A stretch of 64,000 nt of DNA from Brucella pseudintermedia (GCF_008932435.1 NZ_WBWE01000003.1:303055-367054); one strand, 5' to 3'; shown: positions 44,603-55,028, counted from the stretch's first letter. Notes: generated from the letters alone by a model not told the origin. Program-made: numbers and translations.

Positions 44603-45763
44603 TCAGGCTCTTTTCGCGCGGCGCTCAACGATCTTGCGAAGAACTTCGAGAAACGCGTCGACCTGATCGGGCGTTGCTGTTGGCTCAAGTGAGACGCGGA
44701 TGGCCCCGAGACTGTCTCCGTGCCCCATTGCGGACAGCACGTGGCTCGGACCGACTTTGCCGGACGAGCAGGCCGACCCTGCTGAAAGAGCGACCCCGCC
44801 AAGATCAAATGCGATCTGCACGGTTTCGGCCTTCTGCCCCTCCAGGGAAAAGAACGTCGTATTCGGCAGACGATCAACCGACCTGCCGTAAATCACCGCG
44901 TCTGGAGCAATCGCAGTCAGCCCCGTTTCCAGCCGGTCCCGCATCGCGGGGGACCAGCCATCGCTATCCAGCCGCGCCTTGGCGACATCGGCCGCAGCTC
45001 CAAAACCGGCAATCAGCGGCAGCGCTTCGGTTCCCGCTCTGTGCCCTTTCTCCTGACCTCCACCGCGAACGAGCGCGCGCGGCATCATAAGATCGGATAT
45101 GGCGATAACTGCGCCGACACCCTTTGGTCCGCCAATCTTGTGCGAGGAAATTATGAAATAATCTCCGCAATTATTTGTAATATCTAATTTAATCCGCCCT
45201 GCTGCCTGAACCGCATCGACGATATAAACGCCGCCGGCAGCCTTCACGGTGGCAGCGATCTCCGCAATCGGCTGGATGATGCCCGTTTCATTATTGGCCG
45301 CTTGTATCGCGACAAGCGGAAGCCCCTGACTTTTGTCGTGACGATCAAGAACCGCCCTCAAGGAATCAAGTTCCACGATGCCGTTTGCGTCCACCGGCAG
45401 AACCGTGACGTCCTGGGCTGCAAACTGACCTCCCGACAACATGCAGGGATGTTCCGTGCCGCTTACATAAAGATGTGACAGACGAACCGGCGAACGTCCC
45501 ATCATGTAGTGCGGCGTCAGCAGTGTCGAAGCGGCTTCCGTTGCTCCCGATGTAAAAAAAACATGGTCAGGACGTGCGTTGACGAGTGCGGCCACACTGC
45601 GGCGCGCAGCTTCAACGAGCGCGCGTGCGGCGCGGCCTTCGCGATGCACGGAAGACGGGTTTCCGGTAATGCCGAGCGCGTTGATGACTGCATCCCGCGC
45701 CTTATCGAGCAACGGAGCGCTGGCATTATAATCCAGATAGAGCCTCTTGCCGCTCCCGTTCAC
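44603..45763 (-). CDS. cysteine desulfurase, NifS/IscS-like
   Basis: A 386-residue PLP enzyme of the group I type, with YLDYNASAPLLDKARDAV, the PLP lysine in SSHKIGGPKGVGA and the mobile-loop cysteine in LSAGSACSSGKVGPSH. It supplies sulfur, by itself or alongside SufS, to cluster assembly or tRNA thiolation. It is the first gene of the minus-strand suf region, as the second desulfurase is in other Rhizobiales suf clusters. An inverted repeat lies about 40-60 bases before its start. Confidence 0.93.
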   Translation of the reverse strand: MNGSGKRLYLDYNASAPLLDKARDAVINALGITGNPSSVHREGRAARALVEAARRSVAALVNARPDHVFFTSGATEAASTLLTPHYMMGRSPVRLSHLYVSGTEHPCMLSGGQFAAQDVTVLPVDANGIVELDSLRAVLDRHDKSQGLPLVAIQAANNETGIIQPIAEIAATVKAAGGVYIVDAVQAAGRIKLDITNNCGDYFIISSHKIGGPKGVGAVIAISDLMMPRALVRGGGQEKGHRAGTEALPLIAGFGAAADVAKARLDSDGWSPAMRDRLETGLTAIAPDAVIYGRSVDRLPNTTFFSLEGQKAETVQIAFDLGGVALSAGSACSSGKVGPSHVLSAMGHGDSLGAIRVSLEPTATPDQVDAFLEVLRKIVERRAKRA

Positions 45764-45799
45764 CGTACCTATCTCCTAAACAAAATTCTGGAAGCGCAA

Positions 45800-45825
45800 T
45801 TTTCTTGAATTTTCAATCAAGAAAA
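45800..45825. promoter_or_regulatory. inverted repeat upstream of the suf-region desulfurase gene
   Basis: TTTTCTTGA (45800-45808) and TCAAGAAAA (45817-45825) form a perfect nine-base inverted repeat with an eight-base spacer. It lies in the divergent promoter region between the cysteine desulfurase and an alpha/beta hydrolase gene. Placement suits an operator of an iron or Fe-S responsive regulator. Confidence 0.55.
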
Positions 45826-45958
45826 GCCTATTAAGCCCCCATAGGAACTGAAACTCGCTTTCAGTCTGTCGAAATTTCAAACCGGTTCTAGAAGCGGCAT
45901 CCAAAGACGTCAAGTTTCGCCGCTGAAGTCCGGCCTTCCCGTTACGAGCGGAGTACAC

Positions 45959-46633
45959 ATGCCAGAAGTCATTTTCAACGGCCCTGCCGGACGCCTTGAA
46001 GGTCGTTATCAGCCTTCCAAAGAAAAGAATGCTCCGATCGCGCTTATCCTTCATCCGCATCCGCAGTTCGGCGGAACGATGAACAACAAGATCGTCTATG
46101 ATCTTTTCTACATGTTCCAGCAGCGCGGCTTCACCACGTTGCGCTTCAACTTCCGAGGTATTGGACGCAGCCAGGGCGAATTCGACCATGGCGCGGGCGA
46201 ACTGTCGGATGCGGCGAGCGCGCTCGACTGGGTTCAAGCGCTTCACCCCGATTCCAAGACATGCTGGGTTGCCGGCTATTCGTTCGGCGCGTGGATCGGC
46301 ATGCAACTCCTGATGCGCCGCCCGGAAATCGAAGGCTTCATTTCGGTCGCCCCGCAGCCGAACACCTACGATTTCTCCTTCCTGGCGCCCTGCCCGTCGT
46401 CCGGCCTCATCATTCATGGTGATAATGACAAGGTTGCGCCGCCAAAGGACGTGCAGGCTCTGGTCGACAAGCTGAAGACCCAGAAGGGCATCACGATCAC
46501 CCAGACCACGATTGCGGGCGCAAACCACTTTTTCACTGGTCAGGGCGATGAACTCATCGAGGATTGCGCCGAATATCTCGATCGCCGTCTGGCTGGCGAA
46601 CTGGTGGAAGCGCGTCCGAAGCGCCTTCGCTGA
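45959..46633 (+). CDS. alpha/beta hydrolase (COG2945-type)
   Basis: A 224-residue hydrolase with LILHPHPQFGGTMNNKIVYD at the start, the nucleophile elbow VAGYSFGAWIG, and acid and histidine partners in IIHGDNDKVAPP and GANHFF. The family has a broad range and the substrate is unknown. It is divergent from the desulfurase gene and followed by its own terminator. Confidence 0.92.
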   Translation: MPEVIFNGPAGRLEGRYQPSKEKNAPIALILHPHPQFGGTMNNKIVYDLFYMFQQRGFTTLRFNFRGIGRSQGEFDHGAGELSDAASALDWVQALHPDSKTCWVAGYSFGAWIGMQLLMRRPEIEGFISVAPQPNTYDFSFLAPCPSSGLIIHGDNDKVAPPKDVQALVDKLKTQKGITITQTTIAGANHFFTGQGDELIEDCAEYLDRRLAGELVEARPKRLR

Positions 46634-46674
46634 AAAACAATCCGGCAAGTCGCTTTCCAGATTTGCAGCGTCTT

Positions 46675-46702
46675 ATCCGGCGGGTCTCCCGCCGGATTTT
46701 TC
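46675..46702 (+). terminator. terminator after the hydrolase gene
   Basis: ATCCGGCGGG-TCT-CCCGCCGGAT forms a perfect ten-base stem followed by TTTTTC, about 40 bases after the stop codon. Confidence 0.9.
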
Positions 46703-46763
46703 ATGCGATGCTGTCATTGCCCTCAAATGATTCGTCCTTTCACATCCAGCTCGCGAGCCTGAC

Positions 46764-47096
46764 ATGCCGGTTTATGCTATCCTCGCCATTGCCATCGTGT
46801 CCGAAGTCATCGGAACGCTCAGCCTCAAGGCATCCGAAGGCTTTACCCGGCTGGGACCATCCCTCATCGTCGTCGTCGCTTATGGGCTGGCCTTCTATTT
46901 TCTTTCCCTGACTTTGAAGAGCATTCCCGTCGGCATCGCCTATGCGGTCTGGTCTGGAATAGGCGTGACGCTCGTTGCGCTGATCGGCTGGCTCGTCTTC
47001 GGACAAAAGCTCGACCTGGCCGCAGTGCTTGGCATGGGATTGATTATTGCCGGGGTCATTGTGCTCAATCTGTTTTCGAACACAGCGCAACATTGA
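46764..47096 (+). CDS. small multidrug resistance (SMR) efflux protein
   Basis: A 110-residue protein with four membrane helices. The conserved membrane glutamate is Glu14 in [15 protein letters not shown], which couples proton entry to export in the EmrE family. YAVWSGIGV in the third helix is a family signature. It acts as a dimer exporting cationic drugs or guanidinium-like compounds. Monocistronic, between a terminator and tyrS. Confidence 0.93.
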   Translation: MPVYAILAIAIVSEVIGTLSLKASEGFTRLGPSLIVVVAYGLAFYFLSLTLKSIPVGIAYAVWSGIGVTLVALIGWLVFGQKLDLAAVLGMGLIIAGVIVLNLFSNTAQH

Positions 47097-47241
47097 AGCC
47101 AAATTACCGGTTCGCAACCCGCCAATTCGGGAGTTTCCTTGTTATTGGCGGTTGATTGGTGCTAAAGGCGGACTTATCACATGGATGCAGGCAGCCGCTT
47201 GCGGCCAGTTTCAACCTCGCCTTACCAGTCAGGGAAAAGGA

Positions 47242-48495
47242 ATGTCCGGTTTCAAATCCGATTTTCTTCGCACGCTTTCCGAGCGCGGCTTCATTCATCA
47301 GATTTCCGATGAAAGTGGCCTCGACGAATTGTTGGCCAAGGAAACCGTGACAGCCTATATCGGCTTCGATCCTACGGCTCCGAGCCTTCATGCGGGCGGG
47401 TTGATCCAGATCATGATGCTGCACTGGCTCCAGCAGACCGGCCACAGGCCCGTCGCGCTGATGGGCGGCGGCACCGGCATGGTTGGCGACCCGTCCTTCA
47501 AGGACGAGGCCCGCAAGCTGATGACCGAGGATACGATTGCCGAGAACATCGCCGGCATCAAGCGTGTCTTTGCCAACTACCTTACCTTTGGTGATGGCCC
47601 GACCGACGCCCTGATGGTCAATAATGCCGACTGGTTGCGCAACATCAACTATCTGGAATTCCTGCGCGATGTTGGCCGTCATTTCTCGGTCAACCGCATG
47701 CTTTCGTTCGATTCGGTGAAGATGCGCCTCGACCGCGAGCAGTCGCTGTCATTCCTCGAATTCAACTACATGATCCTTCAGGCCTACGATTTCGTGGAAC
47801 TGAACAAGCGTCACGACATCCGCCTGCAGATGGGCGGTTCGGATCAGTGGGGCAACATCATCAACGGTATCGATCTCGGTCACCGTATGGGAACGCCACA
47901 GCTCTACGCCCTCACCTCGCCGCTGCTGACGACAGCATCGGGCCAGAAGATGGGCAAGTCGCTTGGCGGCGCGATCTGGCTGAACGCCGAAATGCTTAGC
48001 GCCTACGATTTCTGGCAATACTGGCGCAACACCGAAGATGCCGATGTTGAGCGCTTCCTGAAGCTCTATACGACGCTTCCGCTGGACGAGATCGCCAAGC
48101 TAGCCGCTCTTGAAGGTGTTGAAATCAACGAGGCGAAGAAAATCCTCGCGACCGAAGTAACAGCCATGTTGCATGGTCGTGACGCAGCCGAGGAAGCTGC
48201 GGAAACAGCGCGCAAGACCTTCGAGGATGGCGAACTGTCGGAAAATCTCCCGACGGTCGGCGTTCACAAGGCAACGCTGAATGGCGGCATCGGCGTTCTG
48301 GCGTTGATGGTTCTCGCTGAACTGTGCACGACCAATGGCGAGGCTCGCCGCCATGTTGAAGGCGGCGCGGTGCGTATCAATGACGAGCCGGTCAGCGATC
48401 CTCGCATGATGGTCGACGCCAGCGCGCTGAACGATCAGGGCGTTATCAAGCTGTCACTGGGCAAGAAGCGTCACGTGCTGATCCGTCCTGCATGA
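47242..48495 (+). CDS. tyrS: tyrosyl-tRNA synthetase
   Basis: A 417-residue class I synthetase that charges tRNA-Tyr. [20 protein letters not shown] contains the HIGH-equivalent (HAGG), and [10 protein letters not shown] the KMSKS-equivalent. The C-terminal S4 domain includes [12 protein letters not shown], which binds the tRNA. AGGG/AAGG just before the ATG at 47242 fixes this start; the longer upstream frame lacks family sequence. A strong terminator follows. Confidence 0.96.
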   Translation: MSGFKSDFLRTLSERGFIHQISDESGLDELLAKETVTAYIGFDPTAPSLHAGGLIQIMMLHWLQQTGHRPVALMGGGTGMVGDPSFKDEARKLMTEDTIAENIAGIKRVFANYLTFGDGPTDALMVNNADWLRNINYLEFLRDVGRHFSVNRMLSFDSVKMRLDREQSLSFLEFNYMILQAYDFVELNKRHDIRLQMGGSDQWGNIINGIDLGHRMGTPQLYALTSPLLTTASGQKMGKSLGGAIWLNAEMLSAYDFWQYWRNTEDADVERFLKLYTTLPLDEIAKLAALEGVEINEAKKILATEVTAMLHGRDAAEEAAETARKTFEDGELSENLPTVGVHKATLNGGIGVLALMVLAELCTTNGEARRHVEGGAVRINDEPVSDPRMMVDASALNDQGVIKLSLGKKRHVLIRPA

Positions 48496-48520
48496 GCCGG
48501 ACGATCATAAACTGAACAAA

Positions 48521-48546
48521 GCCGGGCCCTGCGCCCGGTTTTTTTG
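48521..48546 (+). terminator. terminator of tyrS
   Basis: GCCGGGC-CCTGC-GCCCGGT followed by seven T residues, about 25 bases after the tyrS stop codon and before the end of the convergent AsmA-like gene. Confidence 0.92.
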
Positions 48547-48548
48547 CA

Positions 48549-51500
48549 TCAAAACTCGAAGATTGAGCGGAAAATGCCCGGAGCGATGACTGAAATCGGG
48601 TTGACGATCACCTGGGGCTGCTTGGCGCTGCCAGCAAGTTTGTAGGTAATTCCGATCAAGCCACGATCCCGTCCGTTGCCGAGCAGCGCACCCACAATAG
48701 GAAGTTCGCCGAACAGGCGATTGACGCCATAAGCAGGCATGAACGTGCCGGTGATAGACATGTTGCCTTGCTGGTCATAGAGCGTTCCCTGGAAGGTCGT
48801 CCCCACAGCAGGCCCCCGCACCACCCCCCTCGACAGGTTCAGATAGCCATTGCCCTTTTCGATCAGCGAAAAACCACGCTCAACGTCAACCCTTGATACG
48901 TCGATATCGCGTTTCACCGCCTGATTGAGACTGGTGCCTCCCTCGGGTGGAGGGCTGGAAACGATCTTGGCCAGCCGCGGTTCATTGATGATCGCAAAGT
49001 TGCGCGCATCGATCTGGCCACGCAATGGACCATTGCCCTGTGCTGCAAGCCCGACAGTGATCTTGCCGCCGCGCATCTTGTCGTAGAAGTCGAAAAAGCG
49101 CAGAACCGCGCCAGCATCGTTCGACTGAAGCGAAATGGAGCGCGCATCGCCCTGATCGTTGTTCGTCGCCACGAAGGATTCACCGGACGATGTAACGGCA
49201 TTGACCGATACGCCCGAAACTTTGCTGCCAGCGCTTTCATAGGAGACATTAACGTTACGCAGCGTTTCGCCGTTAAAGCCGCCGACCTCATCGATTTGGG
49301 CGCTGACAATCACGCGTGGATTTCTGGATTTGCTGCCGCTTCCGCCTTTCTCTCCAAGGTCCGAAACCTGCTTGATCAGAGCACGCGCGTCGAACTGCGA
49401 GCCGCGCACACTGACGCGATAGCTGCCGCCGCTCTTGGTCGCCTTGACCGCAAGGCTATCGTTTCTGTTCAGGCGTATCTCGCTGAAATTCGCGGACTGA
49501 AAGTCGCCTTTCGCAAGCGAGAGATCGCCCTTGGCGCCGAAAGCATCCCCGGAGAAAACAAGATTGCTGATGTCCATCTTGCTCTTGTCTTCCGGGCTCT
49601 GGACCAGATCGAAAGTTGCCTTCGCCGGTATGCCAGCCCCTTTGCGCCATCCGAGCCAGGGAAGATCGATCTGCGTCTTGCCCAGATCGGCGGACACGTG
49701 GCGCTTGCCGCCATCCTCCATGCCGAGATCAACCGACATTGGGCCGGAAAAGACGGAGCTCAGTCCCGGAAAGACCGCGTTACGGGTCTTGTCGTCAATA
49801 TCCAGCCTGACCTTCTGCTCGCGCTTGACCGGACCGGAGCGATCGACCGGCTCAATCAGGCTGATCTTTGCGGGGACCCCGTCAAGCATGGCATCGGCGG
49901 TAATTCTGGCGGCTGACTGATCGACCTTGATGCTGCCTGTCGCGTCGCTCACGGACGACCCCGCTATCGGCTTCGAAATATTGAGGTCGGTGAAGCCAAT
50001 ATCGGCATTCCAGCGAAGCGTGCCGGGCGGCGGGTCTTTTGAAACGGCAAAGTTTACCTTGACGCGCGATTTCACATCGCCGGTCACGTCTGCTGGCAGA
50101 AAAGGCACGCTCTTCAGGACGTCGATGGGCTTGTTCCCGGCAATTTCAGCAATGGCCGCGGCTTCGCCGGAAACACCGAGATCCAGTTCAGCGATCACCG
50201 GACGCTGCGGACCCCAGGGGATGATGAGCGTCCCGTCAGACACATCAACCTTGCGGTTGTTCGGCGTATAGGCCACGCCTTTCAAAAGCTTGATCGTCGT
50301 GTAGGCCCCACGGACCGATATTTCGCCGTCGGCATCCCGCACGGGAGGCAGTTCTCCCACCACGTCGAAACGCGTGTCGGACACCTTGAAGTCGGCCTTG
50401 ATTTCATCGCCCGTCAGCGGTGGCGGCAGGCCCGGCCCGTTGAAACGGCCGCCAGCGAGCGAAATATCGATGCGGCTATCCTTGAGCGTTCCACCAAAAA
50501 GGTTTTTCAGCACCCATTCACGGGCGCCATCAGCAACATCGATAGGCCAGAGATGCTTGGCGTCGGCCACTGGCATTTTGGGAATGCGCAGCAAGAAGAT
50601 CATTTCCGGCGAACCGGCGCCGAATGCCATGCTTCCCTGGCCAAAGAGCTGTCCGTTTTCCGTCTGCACATCAAGATTTGCAAACTGGATGCGTTGCTGA
50701 TCGGCCATATAGCGTCCCGCTATCCGCGTTGCGAAGGACAACGGCGCATCGGTCGATTCAGAGGGCATGCTTGTCGCCGAGGTGGTCAGCACCTCGAAGC
50801 GATATGTCGGTCCACCCGTATTGTTTTCGGTTTCAGGCTCCGGCCCAAAAGCACCGTTGAACTCAGCCTGCAAACCTCCAAGCCGCAGCCGGGATGACTT
50901 GATCTCGATCTTACGGCTTCCGACCGTATGCTCGAGATTAAGGCGAACACCCCCGCGCACGTCCTCGACCTTGCCAAGCTGCATATCCAGATCGTCAATC
51001 GCAAGTTCCGTCGCAAGACGTTCCGGCTTGTCGCCGTCTGCTGCGGCCCCCATCAGGGACAAGCGTGCTGATGCCCCCAGTTCAAAATGGGCGGGATTGA
51101 TGCGATTGCCGTTTATAACGGGAGCCACTTCGGGCGGAGAGCCCAATGCAATGGGAATGTCGCGGATATTCAGCTCAAAGCCTGCCAGGCTGTTATCGTC
51201 CGCATGCTGGTCAATCTTGCCATCCAGCGCAATTTTCTTGCCTTTCCAGATGACACTACCATTGATGCCGATTTTTCCGCCTTCTTCGATCAGGCGGGCC
51301 TCTTCGATATCCAGAACCTGCTGCTCGTCGCCAACCTTGAAAGCAACTGTACTGTTGAAGATGCCGATGACATGCGTGTCCTGCGCGCGCAAAAGCTCAA
51401 GGCTGCGGCGCATGGCGGCAAAAAGCTCACCCGAAACCGCGTCGAAATCGAGAATACCGCGTTCATCGTAAGGCAGTGATTTCCAAAAGCCCGGCCCCTT

Positions 51501-51992
51501 CGTTTCCGGCATTTCAAAGGAAACGCCATCGACTTCAAGCTGGGCGACACGCACCTTGCCGGTCAAAAGCGGCAGTGGCGCCAGCCCGAGACGCACAGAT
51601 TTGATTCCGCTGATTTCGATGCCCTGTTTCGGATCGGCGATCGACACATCACGGGCTTCGAGCGCGACATGGCTATCCTGATCCAGCGACAGCGCCGCGC
51701 TCCCGATGGAGGCGGATGCGCCTTCTCCGAGAATATGCGTCAGGCTTTTCTGTGCTTCGTCACGCAAAAGATTGCTGTCAACGCCGCTGCGAAGGATAAC
51801 GAAACCAGCACCGACGATGAGAACAAGAAGGATGCAAACCGATAAAGCCGCATGGGAACAGCGCGACAGAAAGGAGCGGCGCGAACGTGCCGGGCCGGGC
51901 AAAAAGCCACACTCGCCGTCAGCGGCGAGACGCTCGATTCTTTCCATCTCCCGCTTGCTGAAGCGGATCTTCTGCGGTTTCTCTGTCAACAA
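48549..51992 (-). CDS. AsmA-like / DUF3971 large membrane-anchored protein
   Basis: A 1147-residue protein with a basic N-terminal tail, a single membrane helix (about residues 47-70, ALSVCILLVLIVGAGFVIL), then a very long periplasmic part of repeated beta-strand segments. The first part matches DUF3971 (e.g. ARDVSIADPKQGIEISGIKS), the end AsmA_2 (VGTTFQGTLYDQQGNMSITG followed by MPAYGVNRL). The family (YhdP/TamB-like) is thought to form phospholipid bridges between the membranes. It stands alone and is convergent with tyrS. Confidence 0.88.
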   Translation of the reverse strand: MLTEKPQKIRFSKREMERIERLAADGECGFLPGPARSRRSFLSRCSHAALSVCILLVLIVGAGFVILRSGVDSNLLRDEAQKSLTHILGEGASASIGSAALSLDQDSHVALEARDVSIADPKQGIEISGIKSVRLGLAPLPLLTGKVRVAQLEVDGVSFEMPETKGPGFWKSLPYDERGILDFDAVSGELFAAMRRSLELLRAQDTHVIGIFNSTVAFKVGDEQQVLDIEEARLIEEGGKIGINGSVIWKGKKIALDGKIDQHADDNSLAGFELNIRDIPIALGSPPEVAPVINGNRINPAHFELGASARLSLMGAAADGDKPERLATELAIDDLDMQLGKVEDVRGGVRLNLEHTVGSRKIEIKSSRLRLGGLQAEFNGAFGPEPETENNTGGPTYRFEVLTTSATSMPSESTDAPLSFATRIAGRYMADQQRIQFANLDVQTENGQLFGQGSMAFGAGSPEMIFLLRIPKMPVADAKHLWPIDVADGAREWVLKNLFGGTLKDSRIDISLAGGRFNGPGLPPPLTGDEIKADFKVSDTRFDVVGELPPVRDADGEISVRGAYTTIKLLKGVAYTPNNRKVDVSDGTLIIPWGPQRPVIAELDLGVSGEAAAIAEIAGNKPIDVLKSVPFLPADVTGDVKSRVKVNFAVSKDPPPGTLRWNADIGFTDLNISKPIAGSSVSDATGSIKVDQSAARITADAMLDGVPAKISLIEPVDRSGPVKREQKVRLDIDDKTRNAVFPGLSSVFSGPMSVDLGMEDGGKRHVSADLGKTQIDLPWLGWRKGAGIPAKATFDLVQSPEDKSKMDISNLVFSGDAFGAKGDLSLAKGDFQSANFSEIRLNRNDSLAVKATKSGGSYRVSVRGSQFDARALIKQVSDLGEKGGSGSKSRNPRVIVSAQIDEVGGFNGETLRNVNVSYESAGSKVSGVSVNAVTSSGESFVATNNDQGDARSISLQSNDAGAVLRFFDFYDKMRGGKITVGLAAQGNGPLRGQIDARNFAIINEPRLAKIVSSPPPEGGTSLNQAVKRDIDVSRVDVERGFSLIEKGNGYLNLSRGVVRGPAVGTTFQGTLYDQQGNMSITGTFMPAYGVNRLFGELPIVGALLGNGRDRGLIGITYKLAGSAKQPQVIVNPISVIAPGIFRSIFEF

Positions 51993-52234
51993 CCCAGCCA
52001 GAAAAAGAGTTTCATGCCATACGATCCCTTAGAATTTGCTTTATCAAGCGATCGTAATTACCTGTTTTATAACCATCTATTACCCGCGCCGCGTGCATGA
52101 GCCGACAGCCTTGCGCTTCTCAACCGCCGTCACGATCGACACCAGCATCAATGCTTGCACAAGACTGCCTGAATGCGATAGCTCAGACTGTAACAGGTGG
52201 TTTCCATCCTAATCCATAAAAGAAAGGCGCAGAT

Positions 52235-52699
52235 ATGGCTCATCCCCAAGTTGGCGAACCGGCACCCAACTTCATTCTGCCTTCGGATAATGGCGAAATT
52301 TCCCTGTCCTCCCTTAAAGGCAAGCCGGTGGTGATTTACTTTTATCCGAAAGACGACACTTCCGGCTGCACCAAGGAGGCGATTGCTTTCTCCCGATTGA
52401 AGCCGGAATTTGACAAGATCGGAGTTCGCGTCATCGGCCTATCTCCCGATAGCGCCACGAAACACGCGAAATTTCGCAAGAAACATGAGCTGACTGTCGA
52501 TCTTGCCTCGGACGAGGACCGGGTAGCACTTGAAGCCTATGGCGTATGGGTCGAAAAGAGCATGTACGGTCGCAAATATATGGGCGTGGAACGCACAACC
52601 TTTCTGATCGATGCGAAAGGAAACATCGCTCAGGTCTGGAACAAGGTGAAAGTGGACGGCCATGCCGATGCGGTTCTGGAGGCTGCACGCGCGCTTTGA
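52235..52699 (+). CDS. bcp: thioredoxin-dependent thiol peroxidase, Bcp/PrxQ
   Basis: A 154-residue peroxiredoxin. YFYPKDDTSGCTKEAIAF holds the peroxidatic cysteine, here followed by Lys-Glu-Ala rather than a second cysteine five residues on, so the resolving step probably uses another thiol. It reduces hydrogen peroxide and alkyl peroxides. The next gene starts 3 bases after its stop, so they are an operon. Confidence 0.94.
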   Translation: MAHPQVGEPAPNFILPSDNGEISLSSLKGKPVVIYFYPKDDTSGCTKEAIAFSRLKPEFDKIGVRVIGLSPDSATKHAKFRKKHELTVDLASDEDRVALEAYGVWVEKSMYGRKYMGVERTTFLIDAKGNIAQVWNKVKVDGHADAVLEAARAL

Positions 52700-52702
52700 A
52701 CG

Positions 52703-53530
52703 ATGACAAACAAGCCATCCTATGATCAGACATTGCGCGGAAACGCCATCCGCGCCATATGCGCCAGCGATCTTGACGAAAAAGTCAGACTGACACGAGA
52801 AACCGCCGCTCGCTGGTTTGCTCGCACATTGTCGGTTCGCAGCCCGCTCGATCCGCCTTTGCCGGAACGTCCCGGCCGACCGGAAAAACCCGAACTTGTG
52901 CCTCCTCGCATGTTGAAGAAGCGGTCACTCAACACCGAACACGGGCGTATCGCCCTGATGCACGCCCTCGCCCATATCGAGCTGAACGCCATTGATCTTG
53001 CGCTCGACATCGTTGCCCGTTTTGCCGCCAAACCCATACCGCGCAGCTTCTTCGATGGCTGGATGAAAGTGGCCGATGATGAAGCCCGGCATTTCACGCT
53101 GCTGCGCGACCGGCTCAAGTCTTTGGGCGCGGATTATGGTGACATGCCCGCTCACGACGGGCTCTGGCAATCCGCGCACCAAACGCGCAACGACCTTGAA
53201 GCGCGTCTCGCCGTCGTGCCGCTTATTCTCGAGGCTCGAGGGCTCGATGTGACACCGTCATTGCTCGAGAAAATGATCGAGACCGGCGACATTGAGACTG
53301 CTGCAATTCTCGACGTGATCTACAATGACGAGAAAACGCATGTCGCTGTGGGCGCAAAATGGTTTCGTTTCTTCTGCGCGCGCAACAGAATAGACCCGGT
53401 CGCAAGATTTCAGGAACTGGTTCGTGCAAATTTTCGCGGCGACCTGAAACCGCCCTTCAACGAACTGGCACGCGCCGAAGCGGGGTTGACCCCTTCCTTT
53501 TATCGCTCGCTGTCTCCGGTATCGATCTAA
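52703..53530 (+). CDS. ferritin-like protein, DUF455
   Basis: A 275-residue protein of the DUF455 ferritin-like family. Presumed metal ligands lie in HIELNAIDLALD, VADDEARHFTLLRDRLKSLG and VIYNDEKTHVAVGAKW, which gives the E/H pattern of a di-metal four-helix bundle. Activity is unknown; relatives are linked to hydroxylation of tRNA or to iron handling. It follows bcp directly, which suggests an oxidative-stress link. Confidence 0.88.
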   Translation: MTNKPSYDQTLRGNAIRAICASDLDEKVRLTRETAARWFARTLSVRSPLDPPLPERPGRPEKPELVPPRMLKKRSLNTEHGRIALMHALAHIELNAIDLALDIVARFAAKPIPRSFFDGWMKVADDEARHFTLLRDRLKSLGADYGDMPAHDGLWQSAHQTRNDLEARLAVVPLILEARGLDVTPSLLEKMIETGDIETAAILDVIYNDEKTHVAVGAKWFRFFCARNRIDPVARFQELVRANFRGDLKPPFNELARAEAGLTPSFYRSLSPVSI

Positions 53531-53661
53531 CCCATATCCTGAAAGTCCATGCGATAAAACAAATCCCGCCGCATGGCCCGCGCAAGCCTTAAATGTAAAG
53601 GTCTGTTAACCCTAATAAGTTGTAATCAGGTAAGGGAATCGAGAAGGGGCATGCGGCTGGC

Positions 53662-55014
53662 ATGACTGGGAATCAGGCGAAAACATCGACCAAAAAGGTG
53701 TTCGGGGAACGCAAGGAACCGCCTGTCCTGATTATTGCGCGCGGCGAAAAGATCAGCCATTTCACGTTGCGCCCCTGGATGACAGTTCTTGGAGGTGCCG
53801 CTTTTCTCGCTCTCTCGGCTGGCTATCTTGGCGCGACGGCCTATCTGGTTCTTCGTGACGATCTGATGAGCGCTGGCATCGCGCGTCATGCCCGCAACCA
53901 GCAACTTTATGAAGACCGCATTTCCGCCCTCCGCACAGAGGTTGACCGTATCACCAGCCGGCAGATGCTCGATCAGCAGGTGATGGAAAACAAGGTTGCC
54001 GAACTCATGCAGCGCCAGCAGACGCTGAGTGCGCGCGACGGCAAACTTGCACCTCTGCTGGAACGGGCTTCACAATTGCAGCCGATGCCGGACATGCCGA
54101 CTGAAACGGCCCCGGATGTTGAACAACATAGCCAGTACATCCCAAATGAAGCTCTGGCCGGACGCGATTTCCCTGGTATCGATCCGATCATTACCGGCCC
54201 TGTGCCCGGAAAATCACCGACTGGAAAGCCGGATCGCCGTGCCGATGCCAGGTCCGTGGGGTTGCGTCTTTCCGGTGGGCTTTCGGGTGAATCAACGCTT
54301 GAAACCTCTGACAAGATACTGGCGACCATCAACCAGAACCTTCATCGGATCGAAAGCGAGCAGAACGGCAAAGTGCGGGTGCTGGCAGATGCCGCCTATG
54401 AAAAAGCGGACAGCATTCTCGACACCTTGAACGCCGCCGGACTGCGTATCGAAACGCCCGGCAGTGAATCTGTGGCAATGGGCGGACCGCTTATCCCGGT
54501 TTCGTCGCCCGGCGCAGTGGTCAATGATTTCGACATGCAGTTGCGAAATCTCGATAGCGCGCTTGATCGGCTTGATCAGGTCCGCAAACGTGTGAGCGCC
54601 CTTCCCCTTGCCAATCCGGCTCCGGGGAAAGCCGTAACCAGCTTGTTCGGCGTTCGCCGTGATCCCTTTCTGGGCACTGCTGCCTTTCACTCCGGAATCG
54701 ACTTTCGCGCATCCTACGGCCAGACCGTAAAATCCACCGCGGCTGGCAAGATCGTGAAAGCAGGCCGTTTCGGCGGTTATGGAAATATGGTCGAGATCGA
54801 TCATGGTAATGGGTTCTCGACCCGTTTTGCGCATCTGAGCCGCGTTCTAGTTCGCGATGGACAGCAGATTGCCGCCGGAGTTGCTGTCGGCGAAGCAGGC
54901 AGTTCCGGGCGCTCGACCGGCAGCCATCTGCATTATGAAGTCCGTGAAAACGGACGCGCAGTCAATCCGGTCAATTTTCTCAAAGCCGGAAAACAGATAG
55001 AGCCATTACTCTGA
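53662..55014 (+). CDS. M23 family peptidoglycan peptidase, membrane-anchored
   Basis: A 450-residue protein with a cytoplasmic N-terminus, one membrane helix (about residues 38-65, MTVLGGAAFLALSAGYLGA) and a coiled-coil periplasmic region with ITSRQMLDQQVMENKVAELM. The C-terminal LytM domain has the zinc motif HSGIDFRASYGQ and GSHLHYEVRENGRAVNP, so it has the HxxxD and HxH ligands and may cleave peptidoglycan cross-bridges. A longer run of low-complexity sequence lies in the middle. A terminator follows. Confidence 0.92.
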   Translation: MTGNQAKTSTKKVFGERKEPPVLIIARGEKISHFTLRPWMTVLGGAAFLALSAGYLGATAYLVLRDDLMSAGIARHARNQQLYEDRISALRTEVDRITSRQMLDQQVMENKVAELMQRQQTLSARDGKLAPLLERASQLQPMPDMPTETAPDVEQHSQYIPNEALAGRDFPGIDPIITGPVPGKSPTGKPDRRADARSVGLRLSGGLSGESTLETSDKILATINQNLHRIESEQNGKVRVLADAAYEKADSILDTLNAAGLRIETPGSESVAMGGPLIPVSSPGAVVNDFDMQLRNLDSALDRLDQVRKRVSALPLANPAPGKAVTSLFGVRRDPFLGTAAFHSGIDFRASYGQTVKSTAAGKIVKAGRFGGYGNMVEIDHGNGFSTRFAHLSRVLVRDGQQIAAGVAVGEAGSSGRSTGSHLHYEVRENGRAVNPVNFLKAGKQIEPLL

Positions 55015-55028
55015 GTTTCTGAAACGAA

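Noticed and set aside
47097..47241. T-box or attenuator before tyrS
   Set aside because: No anticodon-like specifier or terminator/antiterminator pair is visible, and T-boxes are not usual in this group.
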